64,000 bases of DNA from Halobacillus yeomjeoni (GTDB taxonomy: Bacteria; Bacillota; Bacilli; Bacillales; Halobacillaceae), in the NCBI RefSeq assembly GCF_020171525.1, contig NZ_JAIVAI010000006.1, positions 116,196 to 180,195 on the forward strand, in the 5' to 3' direction. Each line of letters starts with the position of its first letter. Position 1 is the stretch's first letter. A program made the position numbers and the translations under genes. Positions 7,453-16,275 of the stretch are shown here, piece after piece. Under the pieces are notes generated by a model. The model was not told the origin of the DNA and did no database searches. It saw only the letters and a list, made by a program, of their open reading frames with translations.

Positions 7453-8661
7453 TCATCCCATGACATGATATTTTTTTCGGAATTCTTTCGGTCCAACTCC
7501 TGCATGTTTCTTGAAGACCCTTGTAAAATAACTCTGGCTGTTATAACCCAGCAGGATACTGATCTCCATCAAAGAATAATCTGTAATACTCAAAAGCTCT
7601 TTTGCTTCATTGACCCTCTGTTCGTTGATGAATTGTGATATGGAAATTCCGGTTTCCTTCGTGAAGATGCCTGATAAATAATTAGGATGGACATTCAAGT
7701 CTGCTGCAATGTCCTTCAGCGTCAATTCTTCCGTCAAATTATTCAAGATATACCTTTGAGCTTTCTCTACGTGAGGAGAGTAATAGGCGTCTTTTCTAGT
7801 CGAGCCACATCGTTCCATCAAAGTAAGAATGATGTTATTTTCTAATTCTTGAAGTTCCTCCGTACTCTCTTTTGTTTCTCCATAGCGGATGTAAAACTCA
7901 CATAAGGATTCTAATTCGTCTCTTGGACCGCCTTCTTCAATACAAATCTGTGTGAGTTCTGTAATCATGCGGATCAATTGATTTTTTTCTGACCTCAATT
8001 CATCTGCTTCAGCAAGTGGATTGCTGTATTCTTCTTTGTATGATTGATAGAGGTGGAGCGCTTTATGATCTTTCATTTTGAAAGAACTTATGAATTGTCG
8101 TTTAATTTCATCGCCCTGATCCGAAATCAACTCTTTAGATGAGTGATCTTTCTTGTAATACTTCTTACTCATTGCATTCGCTGTCCGGAAATTGTTGTCT
8201 GTCCCGGGGAGGATAATATTCAGCAGCCGTTCAATGGACAGCATATGCATCCGATCGAATACAGGAAGCTGATCAAAATAAGCCATCATCTTCGATTCCA
8301 GAGTAGGGTCCATATCGTTTACCTTCAACATTCGCTGTACTTGTGAGCGACCGATTTCCTGATGCAGGAATGGTCCGATTCCGATCACCATTTCCGTTCC
8401 TTGAGATGTCTTGAAGGGGTAAAGAAATACATGCTGATTGAATGGGTCAGAGAAGAATTGAAGTTTCAGTAAAAATTTCTTACTTTGATCGATATATTGA
8501 TCGATATATTTTCTGACGATGGGTGGGGGATTTTTCAAGTGATCCGGGAAGTGATACTTAATTCGATTATTATGATCGATCAACAGCACCGGTGCATTCA
8601 GGACTGCAGAACAGTCTTTCAATAATTGAATCAATTCATAGTTCAAATCTACCACGTCCAT
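7453..8661 (-). CDS. AraC-family transcriptional regulator with N-terminal sensory region
   Basis: 402 residues from the ATG that follows AGGAGGAGAGAAGGGGGG; the longer frame would begin inside the binding site. The last 100 residues carry two helix-turn-helix units: LTLKDIAADLNVHPNYLSGIF and YSLMEISILLGYNSQSYFTRVF, ending in the GxxPKEFRKKY signature. The first 130 residues (LNAPVLLIDHNNRIKYHF and onward) look like a PAS/GAF-type ligand module rather than a cupin, and a helical linker follows. Such proteins often control carbohydrate or stress genes, but no target lies next to it; neighbours are SinI/SinR-like genes. DNA binding is certain at family level, effector unknown. Confidence 0.78.
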   Translation of the reverse strand: MDVVDLNYELIQLLKDCSAVLNAPVLLIDHNNRIKYHFPDHLKNPPPIVRKYIDQYIDQSKKFLLKLQFFSDPFNQHVFLYPFKTSQGTEMVIGIGPFLHQEIGRSQVQRMLKVNDMDPTLESKMMAYFDQLPVFDRMHMLSIERLLNIILPGTDNNFRTANAMSKKYYKKDHSSKELISDQGDEIKRQFISSFKMKDHKALHLYQSYKEEYSNPLAEADELRSEKNQLIRMITELTQICIEEGGPRDELESLCEFYIRYGETKESTEELQELENNIILTLMERCGSTRKDAYYSPHVEKAQRYILNNLTEELTLKDIAADLNVHPNYLSGIFTKETGISISQFINEQRVNEAKELLSITDYSLMEISILLGYNSQSYFTRVFKKHAGVGPKEFRKKYHVMG

Positions 8662-8698
8662 CCCCCCTTCTCTCCTCCTACTTACCATACATTATACA

Positions 8699-8740
8699 CT
8701 AAAAAAAAGAACACCTTCTATTAGATAAATAGATGGTGTT
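8699..8740 (-). terminator. Terminator of the second SinI-like gene
   Basis: AACACCATCTATT and AATAGAAGGTGTT pair with a 5-nt loop and are followed by a T run on the minus strand; the hairpin starts at the stop codon. Confidence 0.8.
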
Positions 8741-8876
8741 ATAAAATTCGTTTTCTTACTATAGTTTGATCGAGGAATTCTTTGACCTCTTCAATATCTA
8801 TTCCCATTTCTTTCGCCTGTTTGATCAATAATACCCATTCAGGATCCATTCTTTTTTCGTCCTTCATCCTTTTCAT
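8739..8876 (-). CDS. Second SinI-like peptide, 45 residues
   Basis: ATG preceded by TAGGAGGGG, a strong ribosome binding site; a second in-frame ATG three codons on is possible. The core MDPEWVLLIKQAKEMG followed by DIEEVKEFLDQ is the SinI/SlrA signature (D-x-EWVxLIxxAK, then an xxEEVxxFL helix). The C-terminus is basic (RKRIL). The gene stands alone, with its own terminator, upstream of the AraC gene. Two SinI-type peptides with one short SinR-like protein in 2.2 kb recalls the SinI/SlrA pair of B. subtilis, where both antagonise SinR at different levels. Which SinR it binds cannot be seen here. Confidence 0.72.
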   Translation of the reverse strand: MKRMKDEKRMDPEWVLLIKQAKEMGIDIEEVKEFLDQTIVRKRIL

Positions 8877-9073
8877 TCTTTCCCCTCCTATTTTCTGAAC
8901 GTGTGTCTATATATAGGTTTGGTTCAGCATTAGACACCCACTAAATTCCAAAAAAGAAGATTATAATGTTATTATACAGGGAAAATTTCAATATTTTTGC
9001 ACATTGATCACCTTTTTTTAACTTAACTCATTCAATTTTTGATTTTTTAGATAAAAAATATGTAGTTTTATGC

Positions 9074-9120
9074 AGAAAAAAAGAAGCAGGTCATTTGTTT
9101 CATTCATAACCGCTTCTTTT
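9074..9120 (-). terminator. Terminator of the IDEAL-domain gene
   Basis: AAGAAGCGGTT and a complementary GACCTGCTTCTT enclose a loop of about 20 nt, and a T run follows on the minus strand. Confidence 0.7.
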
Positions 9121-9136
9121 CATTGCCCTAATTGTT

Positions 9137-9595
9137 TCAGCTGTACATCCGATTCCATTCATCACTCAATGTCTGAAACGCATCAGGATCGTTGGTATCG
9201 ATGGAATGATCGATCAGGCGTCTAAGGTTTGCTTTTTCCAGTTCTTTGATGACTCCTTGTACTTCATCGGAGTAAACATCGTCTTCCAAAGAATCTTCCT
9301 CCTCATAATAAGGTTCAATGATCGTTTTCAGGTGAGTAATGAATTCTGGCGTATGAAGAAGATCAGCTACTGATACATACACCATTTTTTTACCGCGTTG
9401 AAAGACAAAAATATCGAAGACATTGTGGACACGTTTGCGAGTGCGGTCGATTATGATTTCTCGGGATTCTACAGGGACAAATTGATACAATTCGTTGTCA
9501 ATGAACAGTGAGAAATATTGATAAGCAAGAACGACACGAATGAAACGTTTGTCTTCCTTGACATAATACGGTTTCAACATTTTAATATTTAACAC
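9137..9595 (-). CDS. IDEAL-domain protein
   Basis: 152 residues from a GTG eight bases after AAGGGG; an earlier GTG at 9604 is too close to that site. The C-terminal 35 residues, LRRLIDHSIDTNDPDAF followed by LSDEWNRMY, match the short IDEAL domain found in Bacillus proteins such as ComK-adaptor MecA partners and YpiB. The N-terminal 90 residues are beta-rich with YVKEDKRFIRVVLAYQYF and an acidic linker (EEEDSLEDD). IDEAL domains are thought to mediate protein-protein contacts. No precise function is known. It is monocistronic and separate from the sugar genes downstream. Confidence 0.65.
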   Translation of the reverse strand: MLNIKMLKPYYVKEDKRFIRVVLAYQYFSLFIDNELYQFVPVESREIIIDRTRKRVHNVFDIFVFQRGKKMVYVSVADLLHTPEFITHLKTIIEPYYEEEDSLEDDVYSDEVQGVIKELEKANLRRLIDHSIDTNDPDAFQTLSDEWNRMYS

Positions 9596-9604
9596 TTCGC
9601 TCAC

Positions 9605-9949
9605 CCCTTAAAATCAGAATTTTCTGTATTTTATTCTATTATCGCCGATTTGCCAATAAATTTAAAGCCTTTTCTTTGTCGATGGACGTGACGGCTATAG
9701 ACGAAAAAAGGCGGAGTGGCAGTACTTCAACATTTAACATGGGTGTTACAGTTGAAAATTTTATGGAGATCATTCCACATGTATTTCGTTTATGACTCGT
9801 TGATCTAACACTCCATCATTTACTGTCGAACAGGAAAAGAAGTTGACGAAAAGTAGGACTGTGAGAGTTGGTGAATTATAACTTTGTAACAAAAAAAGAA
9901 CAGAAAATCTTAAGATTTCCTGCTCTTCATCGTTTAATTTATTTAAGGA
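9605..9949. other. Gene-free stretch
   Basis: Contains the terminator of the phosphoglucomutase gene at its right end. A 37-codon frame at 9682-9795 has no ribosome binding site. Nothing else was recognised. Confidence 0.5.
9891..9928 (-). terminator. Terminator after pgcA
   Basis: AGAGCAGGAAATCTT and AAGATTTTCTGTTCT pair almost completely and a run of seven T residues follows on the minus strand. Confidence 0.8.
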
Positions 9950-11656
9950 TTAGATCAAAACATGCAAGCGTTCATTCACTGTATCTTTCAAGGATTCAAT
10001 CAGCTGCTCACTTTTTGCTTTTGATTCAGTTTTGACGCCGAAGTAGAACTTGATTTTCGGCTCAGTGCCGGATGGGCGTAAACAGAACCAGCAGTCATCT
10101 TCCAAAATGAATTTCAGGACATTTGATGTCGGCAGGTCGATTTCTTCTGTCGTATCGCCTTCGATATAACGACGGACCGTTGTAGCATAATCTTCAATGG
10201 CCACAACTTTCTTCCCTCCAACTTCTTTGATATCCGCATTTCGGAAATCATCCATGATTTTCTCTATCGTATCTGCACCGGATTTACCTTCCAGTTTCAC
10301 TGAAAGAAGGTCTTCTAAGAAATACCCATGCTTTTGGTAAAGTTCTTCAAGAGCATCGATCAATGTCATCCCTTGATTTTTCCAGTAAGCACCGACTTCA
10401 GCAATTAAGACCGCCGCTTGTACAGCATCTTTGTCACGAGCGAAATCTTTGACGAGGTAACCGTAACTTTCTTCATATCCGAAGAGGAAAGTGTGATCTC
10501 CTGTCTGTTCATATTCACGGATTTTTTCTCCGATGAATTTGAACCCTGTCAATGTATCCAGCGTGCTTATATTATGAGAATTGGCGATGACACGACCGAA
10601 TTCAGAAGTCACGATCGTCTTGATCAGTTGACCATTGTCAGGAAGGTTCGGTGTATGCTCTAAAATATAATCCAGCATTAAAGCACCGGTTTGGTTTCCA
10701 GTCAGAACTTTGTAGTCTCCTGTACCATCCGGAACAGCGACACCCAATCTGTCCGCATCTGGATCAGTCGCCATCAGCAAGTCAGCACCGATGGATTTCC
10801 CTTGGTCGATTGCCATTTCAAAGGCTTGATGTTCTTCCGGGTTTGGAGAGGCAACTGTCGTAAACTCAGGGTCAGGCTTCGCTTGTTCTTCCACGACATG
10901 TATGGAAGAAAACCCACTCTGCTTCAATCCTTTTTCAACGAGATCACGAGCCGTACCATGCAATGGAGTGAACACCAGCGATATATCTCTTTCGATTTCA
11001 GGCTTCACAGTCACCGTTTTCAATTTTTCCAAGTAGGCTTGATCGACTTCTTCATCCACCCACTTCAGCAGCCCATTGTCCTCGAGCTCCTTCTGATCAG
11101 CAACTTCAACCTGCAGTTCGTTTTCCACCTGATTGACGAAGTCGATCATCGACTCTGCCTGCAATGGAGGCAATTGCCCACCGTCTTCATTGTAAGCTTT
11201 GAAACCATTATATTCAGGAGGGTTATGACTTGCCGTTACAACTACCCCGGCCGCTGCCTGCAGATGACGGACAGCAAAAGAAAGTTCCGGAGTCGGTCTT
11301 AATGAGGTGAATACGTAAGAAGGGATGCCGTGGTGGCCAAGAACGCGAGCTGTTTCCACTGCGAACTCCTTCGACATGTAGCGTGAATCATAAGCAATCG
11401 CTACTCCTCGCTTCGAGAGCCCTTGATCATTGACGTAAGAAGCAAGTCCTTCGGCCGCTTTACGTACAGTGTAGATATTCATACGGTTTGTTCCTGGTCC
11501 AAGCTTCCCACGCATACCGCCGGTACCAAACTCCAGGTTCTTGTAAAAAGCATCCTCAAGCGACTGTTCATCAGAAACGATCGCATCAAGCTCACTTGAT
11601 AACTTTTTATCAAGCTCCTTATACTCTTTCCAGCGATTGTATTGCTCTTTCCACAT
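9950..11656 (-). CDS. pgcA: Phosphoglucomutase / phosphomannomutase
   Basis: 568 residues, the usual size for PgcA (581 in B. subtilis). It interconverts glucose-6-phosphate and glucose-1-phosphate, the entry to UDP-glucose for teichoic acid glycosylation and glycolipids and the exit of the Leloir pathway encoded at 50-56 kb. The phosphoserine loop is VTASHNPPEYNGFKAY, the Mg-binding loop DPDADRLGV, the sugar-specificity loop GYEESYGYL and the phosphate loop RPSGTEPKIKFY. The ATG eight bases after AAGGAG is preferred to the GTG nine bases upstream. manA lies 30 bp upstream on the same strand, so the two probably form an operon supplying sugar phosphates. Confidence 0.92.
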   Translation of the reverse strand: MWKEQYNRWKEYKELDKKLSSELDAIVSDEQSLEDAFYKNLEFGTGGMRGKLGPGTNRMNIYTVRKAAEGLASYVNDQGLSKRGVAIAYDSRYMSKEFAVETARVLGHHGIPSYVFTSLRPTPELSFAVRHLQAAAGVVVTASHNPPEYNGFKAYNEDGGQLPPLQAESMIDFVNQVENELQVEVADQKELEDNGLLKWVDEEVDQAYLEKLKTVTVKPEIERDISLVFTPLHGTARDLVEKGLKQSGFSSIHVVEEQAKPDPEFTTVASPNPEEHQAFEMAIDQGKSIGADLLMATDPDADRLGVAVPDGTGDYKVLTGNQTGALMLDYILEHTPNLPDNGQLIKTIVTSEFGRVIANSHNISTLDTLTGFKFIGEKIREYEQTGDHTFLFGYEESYGYLVKDFARDKDAVQAAVLIAEVGAYWKNQGMTLIDALEELYQKHGYFLEDLLSVKLEGKSGADTIEKIMDDFRNADIKEVGGKKVVAIEDYATTVRRYIEGDTTEEIDLPTSNVLKFILEDDCWFCLRPSGTEPKIKFYFGVKTESKAKSEQLIESLKDTVNERLHVLI

Positions 11657-11686
11657 GTACACCACTCCTTTTAGTAAGTAACTATG

Positions 11687-12646
11687 TCAGTTTTTATTCG
11701 AACGGGAAACGATGAATGAAGCATTCCCTTCCAGTTCATACGTATCAACAGTAGACGGGATGATGAAATGGTCTCCTTTTTCAAAGGAATGAACCTTACC
11801 ATCCGTTTTCACTTCTCCATCTCCTTCGAGCACACTGAACAATAAGTATGTTTCCGGCTGTAATTCCACACTTCTACCTTCCAAGTCGTAATGGAAAACA
11901 GAAAAGTATTCTTGTTCAATCAATGTTTCTATGCGCAGATCCGCTTCGATGTCCTGCACGCGGTCGATTTCCGGATCTTTGTGAGGGACATTCGTAACCT
12001 CCAGGGATTTTTCCAAATGAAGCTCTCTTTTCTTCCCGTCGTCTCCAACTCGGTCATAATCATAAACTCTGTATGTGATATCCGAGCTTTGCTGGGTTTC
12101 AAGGATTTGAATTCCTCCACCGATCGCATGGATGGTTCCGCTTGGGACATAAAAGAAATCCCCTGGATGAACTTCAATACTGCGTAAAAGGCTGTCCCAT
12201 TCTCCCTTCTCCACCATCTCCTCCAATTCCTGTCGATCAGAGGCATGATGTCCAAAAATGATTTCTGCGCCTTCTTCACAATCGATGACGTACCAGCATT
12301 CGGTTTTGCCATAATTCTGCCCTTCAACTTCCCGGGCATATGTGTCGTTCGGGTGTACTTGGACAGACAGATCACTTTTGGAATCCAAAATTTTCACTAA
12401 AAGAGGAAACTCCTCTCCTTTTTCATCAGCGAAAAGCTCACGGTGATTATCCCACGCCTCCGCCAGCGTCTTTCCTTTCAAGGGACCGTTCTGGATGGTA
12501 TTCGGACCATTGGCATGTCCGGAAATACACCAAGCTTCCCCGGTCTGGTCTGAAGGAATGTCATAGTGGAACAATTCGTTCAGTTTCGTTCCTCCCCAAA
12601 TTCGTTCTTTGAATTCAGGCTTTAAAAAAATCGGTTCCTTGTACAT
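11687..12646 (-). CDS. manA: Mannose-6-phosphate isomerase, class I
   Basis: 319 residues from the ATG following AAAGGCGG. It converts mannose-6-phosphate to fructose-6-phosphate in the cytoplasm. Cupin zinc ligands are visible as VQVHPND (QxH), a downstream GKTECWYV with the glutamate, and the PSGTIHAIGGGI motif containing the last histidine. The start KPEFKERIWGG is typical for Bacillus ManA/Pmi. Gene order manA-pgcA suggests a role in feeding nucleotide sugar or exopolysaccharide synthesis as well as mannose use. No mannose PTS is adjacent; the PTS gene upstream appears to be of the sucrose type. Confidence 0.92.
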   Translation of the reverse strand: MYKEPIFLKPEFKERIWGGTKLNELFHYDIPSDQTGEAWCISGHANGPNTIQNGPLKGKTLAEAWDNHRELFADEKGEEFPLLVKILDSKSDLSVQVHPNDTYAREVEGQNYGKTECWYVIDCEEGAEIIFGHHASDRQELEEMVEKGEWDSLLRSIEVHPGDFFYVPSGTIHAIGGGIQILETQQSSDITYRVYDYDRVGDDGKKRELHLEKSLEVTNVPHKDPEIDRVQDIEADLRIETLIEQEYFSVFHYDLEGRSVELQPETYLLFSVLEGDGEVKTDGKVHSFEKGDHFIIPSTVDTYELEGNASFIVSRSNKN

Positions 12647-12760
12647 CGTCGATCCGCCTTTCTTTGTAACGCTTCCATCCTTCATTGTACCATAGATTTT
12701 ACAATTTCTTATAAAGTAGATGTTAACTTTTCCCTTATTATCGACTGTTTTTTAAGTTTG

Positions 12761-12865
12761 TTATTTGCGGAGTTTCAGCCCTATATTGCAGGTTTTCACT
12801 GCGTTATTGCGTATTTTCAGACCTACATTGCAAGTTTTCACCGCACTATTGCGTATTTTCACCTC
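12761..12865. repeat. Array of five 21-bp degenerate tandem repeats
   Basis: The element xTATTGCGxxTTTTCAxxxC repeats with an exact 21-bp period: the TTGC or ATTGC core falls at 12765, 12786, 12807, 12828 and 12849. Units alternate (TTGCGTATTTTCA and TTGCAAGTTTTCA types), so a 42-bp higher period is also visible. It lies between manA and the PTS terminator and encodes nothing. Confidence 0.75.
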
Positions 12866-12889
12866 AACCGTACAGACCCCTCAACAAAA

Positions 12890-12918
12890 AAGACCAGGTC
12901 ATCGATGACCTGGTCTTC
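12890..12918 (-). terminator. Terminator of the PTS gene
   Basis: AAGACCAGGTCAT and ATGACCTGGTCTT form a perfect 13-bp stem; A and T tracts flank it. Confidence 0.85.
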
Positions 12919-12932
12919 TTACTATCTATACA

Positions 12933-14330
12933 TTATTTGTTTTCCAACATCTTATCATTGTAGCCGAATGCCCATGTCAGACCGAATGCGACACCGATGG
13001 CAATCAGGTTCGTCAATAGATAGAAGATGAATGAACTATCCAGATAAAGCAGAGAACCTGGGATAACCGTAATCGCCATACCGGAAGCTGTTATGCCTGT
13101 GATGGATGCGAAGAAACCACCGACAGCTCCTCCGATCAGACCCATGATGAACGGCTTCATGTAGCGCAGGTTGACACCGAAGATCGCTGGCTCTGTAATA
13201 CCTAAGAATGCTGAAAGTGCAGAAGGCAGAGCCAATGCTTTCATTTTCTTAGCTTTAGACTTCACACCTACTGCCAGTGCAGCACCACCTTGAGCGGCGA
13301 TTGCAGCCGTGATCAGTGGGTTGAACGCATTCTCACCCACACGTTCAAGCAGTTGAATTTCCAGCAAGTTGAAGATGTGGTGAACACCTGTAACAACGAT
13401 GATTTGGTGAAGACCACCAATGATGATACCACTCAAACCAAGTGGCAGTTCAAGAACCGCACGTGTCGCAGAGAAGATTCCGTTTTCTACGATGTGGAAG
13501 ATCGGTCCAATGACGAATAACGCGAGCGTGATCATGATCAATAGAACTAAGAATGGAGTCAAGATCAGATCCAGTGATTCTGGTACTTTCTTACGGATGG
13601 CTTTCTCTAATTTAGCTCCGACAATACCTGTAATGAATGCTGGTAGAACGGATCCCTGATAACCAAGGACCGGGATGAATCCAAGGAACATGATCGGTTC
13701 TGCATCTCCGCCTGCAACGACCCATGCGTTCGGCAGTGCCGGCGATACGAGCATGAGCCCTATGACTATACCGAGTATCGGACTTCCTCCGAATACGCGG
13801 AACGTAGACCAGGCAACTAGAGCCGGCAGGAAGATGAACGCCGTATCCGTCAAGACTTGTGTAAACAGGATGAAGTTATCTGAGATGCTGTCAGGCGTCA
13901 ATCCAAAAATCGCAAGAATCTGTTCCTGAGTGACAAGGCCACGAAGACCCATGAACAAACCTGTCGCAACAAGTGCCGGGATGATTGGGACGAAAACGTC
14001 ACCAAACGTACGGATCCAGCGTTGGAACATATTCCCCTGTTTTTTCGTTTCTTCCTTCATTTCTGATTTGGAAGTTCCTTGCACATTCAGTTTCGTCACT
14101 TCTTCATAAATACGGTTAACGGTACCTGTTCCGAAGATGACTTGAAGTTGTCCAGAGTTATAAAAAGCCCCTTTGACTTTATCCACATTCTCTACAGCGG
14201 AAATATCCGCTTTCTCTTTGTCGTGCAGCATGATTCGAAGACGTGTGGCACAGTGTGCTACTGAAGCGATGTTATCTTCTCCACCAGCTGCTTCGATGAC
14301 CTGTTTAGCAATTTGCGAATTATCGGCCAT
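12933..14330 (-). CDS. PTS permease EIIBC, sucrose/glucoside type
   Basis: 465 residues from the ATG after GAAAGGAG. The N-terminal EIIB domain (about 1-85) has the phosphorylated cysteine in AHCATRLR and the motif GQLQVIFGTG. A linker leads to an EIIC domain of about ten helices with GLRGLVTQEQ, GGLHQIIVVTG, TGVHHIFNLLE and LGITEPAIFGVN. Like B. subtilis SacP it has no EIIA domain and must borrow one. It would import and phosphorylate a disaccharide such as sucrose. No sucrose-6-phosphate hydrolase lies beside it, so the substrate is uncertain (sucrose most likely, trehalose or a beta-glucoside possible). A divergent-looking operator region and a LacI regulator are directly upstream. Confidence 0.82.
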   Translation of the reverse strand: MADNSQIAKQVIEAAGGEDNIASVAHCATRLRIMLHDKEKADISAVENVDKVKGAFYNSGQLQVIFGTGTVNRIYEEVTKLNVQGTSKSEMKEETKKQGNMFQRWIRTFGDVFVPIIPALVATGLFMGLRGLVTQEQILAIFGLTPDSISDNFILFTQVLTDTAFIFLPALVAWSTFRVFGGSPILGIVIGLMLVSPALPNAWVVAGGDAEPIMFLGFIPVLGYQGSVLPAFITGIVGAKLEKAIRKKVPESLDLILTPFLVLLIMITLALFVIGPIFHIVENGIFSATRAVLELPLGLSGIIIGGLHQIIVVTGVHHIFNLLEIQLLERVGENAFNPLITAAIAAQGGAALAVGVKSKAKKMKALALPSALSAFLGITEPAIFGVNLRYMKPFIMGLIGGAVGGFFASITGITASGMAITVIPGSLLYLDSSFIFYLLTNLIAIGVAFGLTWAFGYNDKMLENK

Positions 14331-14362
14331 GAATGATTCTCCTTTCTGAATTTCAGTTAAAT

Positions 14363-14380
14363 TGTGTAATCGATTACACA
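14363..14380. promoter_or_regulatory. LacI-family operator upstream of the PTS gene
   Basis: TGTGTAATCGATTACACA is a perfect 18-bp palindrome with the central CG typical of LacI/GalR operators, 33 bp upstream of the PTS start codon. Two imperfect relatives occur nearby. Confidence 0.75.
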
Positions 14381-14451
14381 TCACTCATAAAAAAACAGTC
14401 TTACATGAATAGGTATTTAAAATTGCAGTATATTTTTAATATCTTTCAATG

Positions 14452-14465
14452 TGTGAACGATTACA
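14452..14465. promoter_or_regulatory. Second LacI-type operator (imperfect)
   Basis: TGTGAACGATTACA keeps the TGT-N3-CG-N3-ACA layout of the palindrome 90 bp away. The two sites could allow looping across the PTS promoter. Confidence 0.55.
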
Positions 14466-14486
14466 TGATTGCGTTTTCACGTTGTA

Positions 14487-15476
14487 CTATACACTATCTC
14501 GTAAAATTAGTCTATAAGTCAGCTCAAATTTCTTTTCAACTTTTTTATTGTTAATTTTGTCCAGTAATAAACTTCCGGCTTTCTTACCTACCTCTTCATT
14601 AAAGTAGTCTACCGTCGTCAGCGAAGGAGTCAGATATTTGGACATCGCTGAAGCACCTATTCCTACTACAGCCATATCTTCCGGAATGCGGTATCCCTGT
14701 TCCTTCAAGTATTCTATCGCACCGATCGCCATCCGGTCCGTTACCGCAAAGACGGCTGTCGGTACATCACTCAGGCTGTTTTTCAATATTCTTTTCATCT
14801 GCTCGTAACCTGATTCGATACTGAAGTCACCTTCACCGATCCAATGATCTTTCACAGGAAGACCTCGTTTTTCCATCGTATCTTTGTATGCCTTACTTCG
14901 CAGCTGTCCTACAGCGGGGTCTTCCTTCGTGACCCCGATAAAACCGATTTTTTCATGCCCTTTATGAATCAACATATTCGTCAAATCACTCGCCGCATGG
15001 TAATCATCATAAACCAATGAAGTGATTCCCGGCAGCTCCTGACCGATGGAAAGGAACGGGATATCGGCATCATGGATGGCTTTTAATAATCGATCATTCA
15101 CATTAGTCGCCAATAGAATGATCCCATCTACATGCCGGCTTTTAAGCAGACGGATATAATCGATTTCTTTATCAGAGTCCAGTTCTGTGTCTGTCAGCAG
15201 AATCTGATACCCTTGCTTCGCCAGGAAGTCGTTAATGCCGCGAACGACTCTGGATGAAGTTTCTGTGCTTAAGCGTGGCAGGATGACCCCGACGACTCCG
15301 GATCGTTTCGTCCGGAGAGACTTGGCCGACTGACTTGGCATATAACCCGTCTCTTCGACGATTTTCATGATCCGCTTTCGGACGTCTTCACTTACATAAC
15401 CACTATTGTTCAAGGCTCTCGAAACAGTTGTCCGAGATACTTCAGCCATTTTTGCAATATCGTTGATGGTTGTCAT
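14487..15476 (-). CDS. LacI-family transcriptional repressor (ScrR-like)
   Basis: 329 residues from MTTINDIAKMAEVS, whose ATG is nine bases after GGAGG; earlier starts overlap that site. The helix-turn-helix is INDIAKMAEVSRTTVSRALN, followed by the hinge YMPSQSAKSLRTKRSG and a periplasmic-binding-protein-like effector domain. It probably represses the adjacent PTS gene and itself, because TGT-N3-CG-N3-ACA palindromes occur before both. The effector is not evident; in related systems it is sucrose, sucrose-6-phosphate or fructose phosphate. The gene is upstream of the PTS gene on the same strand, 156 bp apart, so the PTS gene probably has its own promoter. Confidence 0.85.
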   Translation of the reverse strand: MTTINDIAKMAEVSRTTVSRALNNSGYVSEDVRKRIMKIVEETGYMPSQSAKSLRTKRSGVVGVILPRLSTETSSRVVRGINDFLAKQGYQILLTDTELDSDKEIDYIRLLKSRHVDGIILLATNVNDRLLKAIHDADIPFLSIGQELPGITSLVYDDYHAASDLTNMLIHKGHEKIGFIGVTKEDPAVGQLRSKAYKDTMEKRGLPVKDHWIGEGDFSIESGYEQMKRILKNSLSDVPTAVFAVTDRMAIGAIEYLKEQGYRIPEDMAVVGIGASAMSKYLTPSLTTVDYFNEEVGKKAGSLLLDKINNKKVEKKFELTYRLILRDSV

Positions 15477-15507
15477 AGCTTTCATCCTCCATGGAATCCT
15501 TTTCACA

Positions 15508-15521
15508 TGTAATCGTATTCA
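15508..15521. promoter_or_regulatory. LacI-type operator before the repressor gene
   Basis: TGTAATCGTATTCA resembles the operators in front of the PTS gene, with one good half site (TGTAATCG). It is placed 32 bp upstream of the repressor start, which fits autoregulation. Confidence 0.5.
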
Positions 15522-15767
15522 AAAATTTACCGTTTGTCCAGTGGGCGAAGTGTTATTTCAGTTATACGTTCGAGAAAAGCAGGCAGCGAAGGAAGTCATT
15601 GAAGAGTTATGGTGGGAGCCGGAATATTAAAATCGTATTAGATCAGGGGAATTTTGGAAGGAAAAGAGTTGGAGATCAATCACGAGGAGGAACGAGACCG
15701 TGTAAGCCTAGAATGACAGGGTCAAAAAAACCCCAGAAACGCACGTTCCCAGGGAGCATTACTATGA

Positions 15768-16022
15768 TTAAGACTGATTGGTAGATTGATGGCTGAATAG
15801 ATTTCTGTAGTGATCCCTGATGCTCCTGTCCATGTATGCGTCTTTCATTTCCTCCGTGCTCATCGAATAAAGCTCATCTTCTTCTCGATAAACGATCTTT
15901 CTTCCTTCTTGTTTGAATTCTTCGATTTTTCCACCGAACCCCATCTCCCGGACGATTTCATCAATAATCAATTCGTATTTTTTCAACGGACCGGTCAGAG
16001 GACATACCAAAGCAATCTTCAT
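15768..16022 (-). CDS. Hypothetical protein, 84 residues
   Basis: Start chosen at the ATG following GGGAGGGAGTTG. The sequence starts MKIALVCPLTGPLKKYELII and is rich in charged residues later (REEDELYSMSTEEMKDAYMD). The beginning resembles a small Rossmann-like strand-helix unit, but no family was recognised. No signal peptide or membrane segment is present. It is a single gene on the minus strand, facing away from the threonine operon promoter. Confidence 0.6.
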   Translation of the reverse strand: MKIALVCPLTGPLKKYELIIDEIVREMGFGGKIEEFKQEGRKIVYREEDELYSMSTEEMKDAYMDRSIRDHYRNLFSHQSTNQS

Positions 16023-16275
16023 CAACTCCCTCCCTTCTGTTATATAGGTATAATTATTTATATTTGATTTCCTAAAATAAGTCAAGTTTATGCAAAATTA
16101 TACAAAGTATGATAATTATCTTTTCAAATGAATAAGTCTATATAATCATAACTTTCATATTAAAATTCCGTAAAAAATATTTTTTTCATTCCTATTTAAA
16201 TAGGAATCTACAAGTTTATAAATATGTAAATACAATTACAATTTTCTTTCAATTCTAATTGTTTAGAAATCTAGC
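16023..16275. other. AT-rich region between the 84-residue gene and the hom promoter
   Basis: Very AT-rich with no ORF. I looked for a T-box leader or another riboswitch before hom and found no specifier-loop or antiterminator sequence. Nothing else was recognised. Confidence 0.4.

Noticed and set aside
9682..9795. 37-codon ORF between the IDEAL gene and pgcA
   Set aside because: No ribosome binding site and no supporting context.
15406..15784. Two plus-strand ORFs beside the LacI gene
   Set aside because: They overlap the repressor gene or intergenic sequence and have no ribosome binding site.
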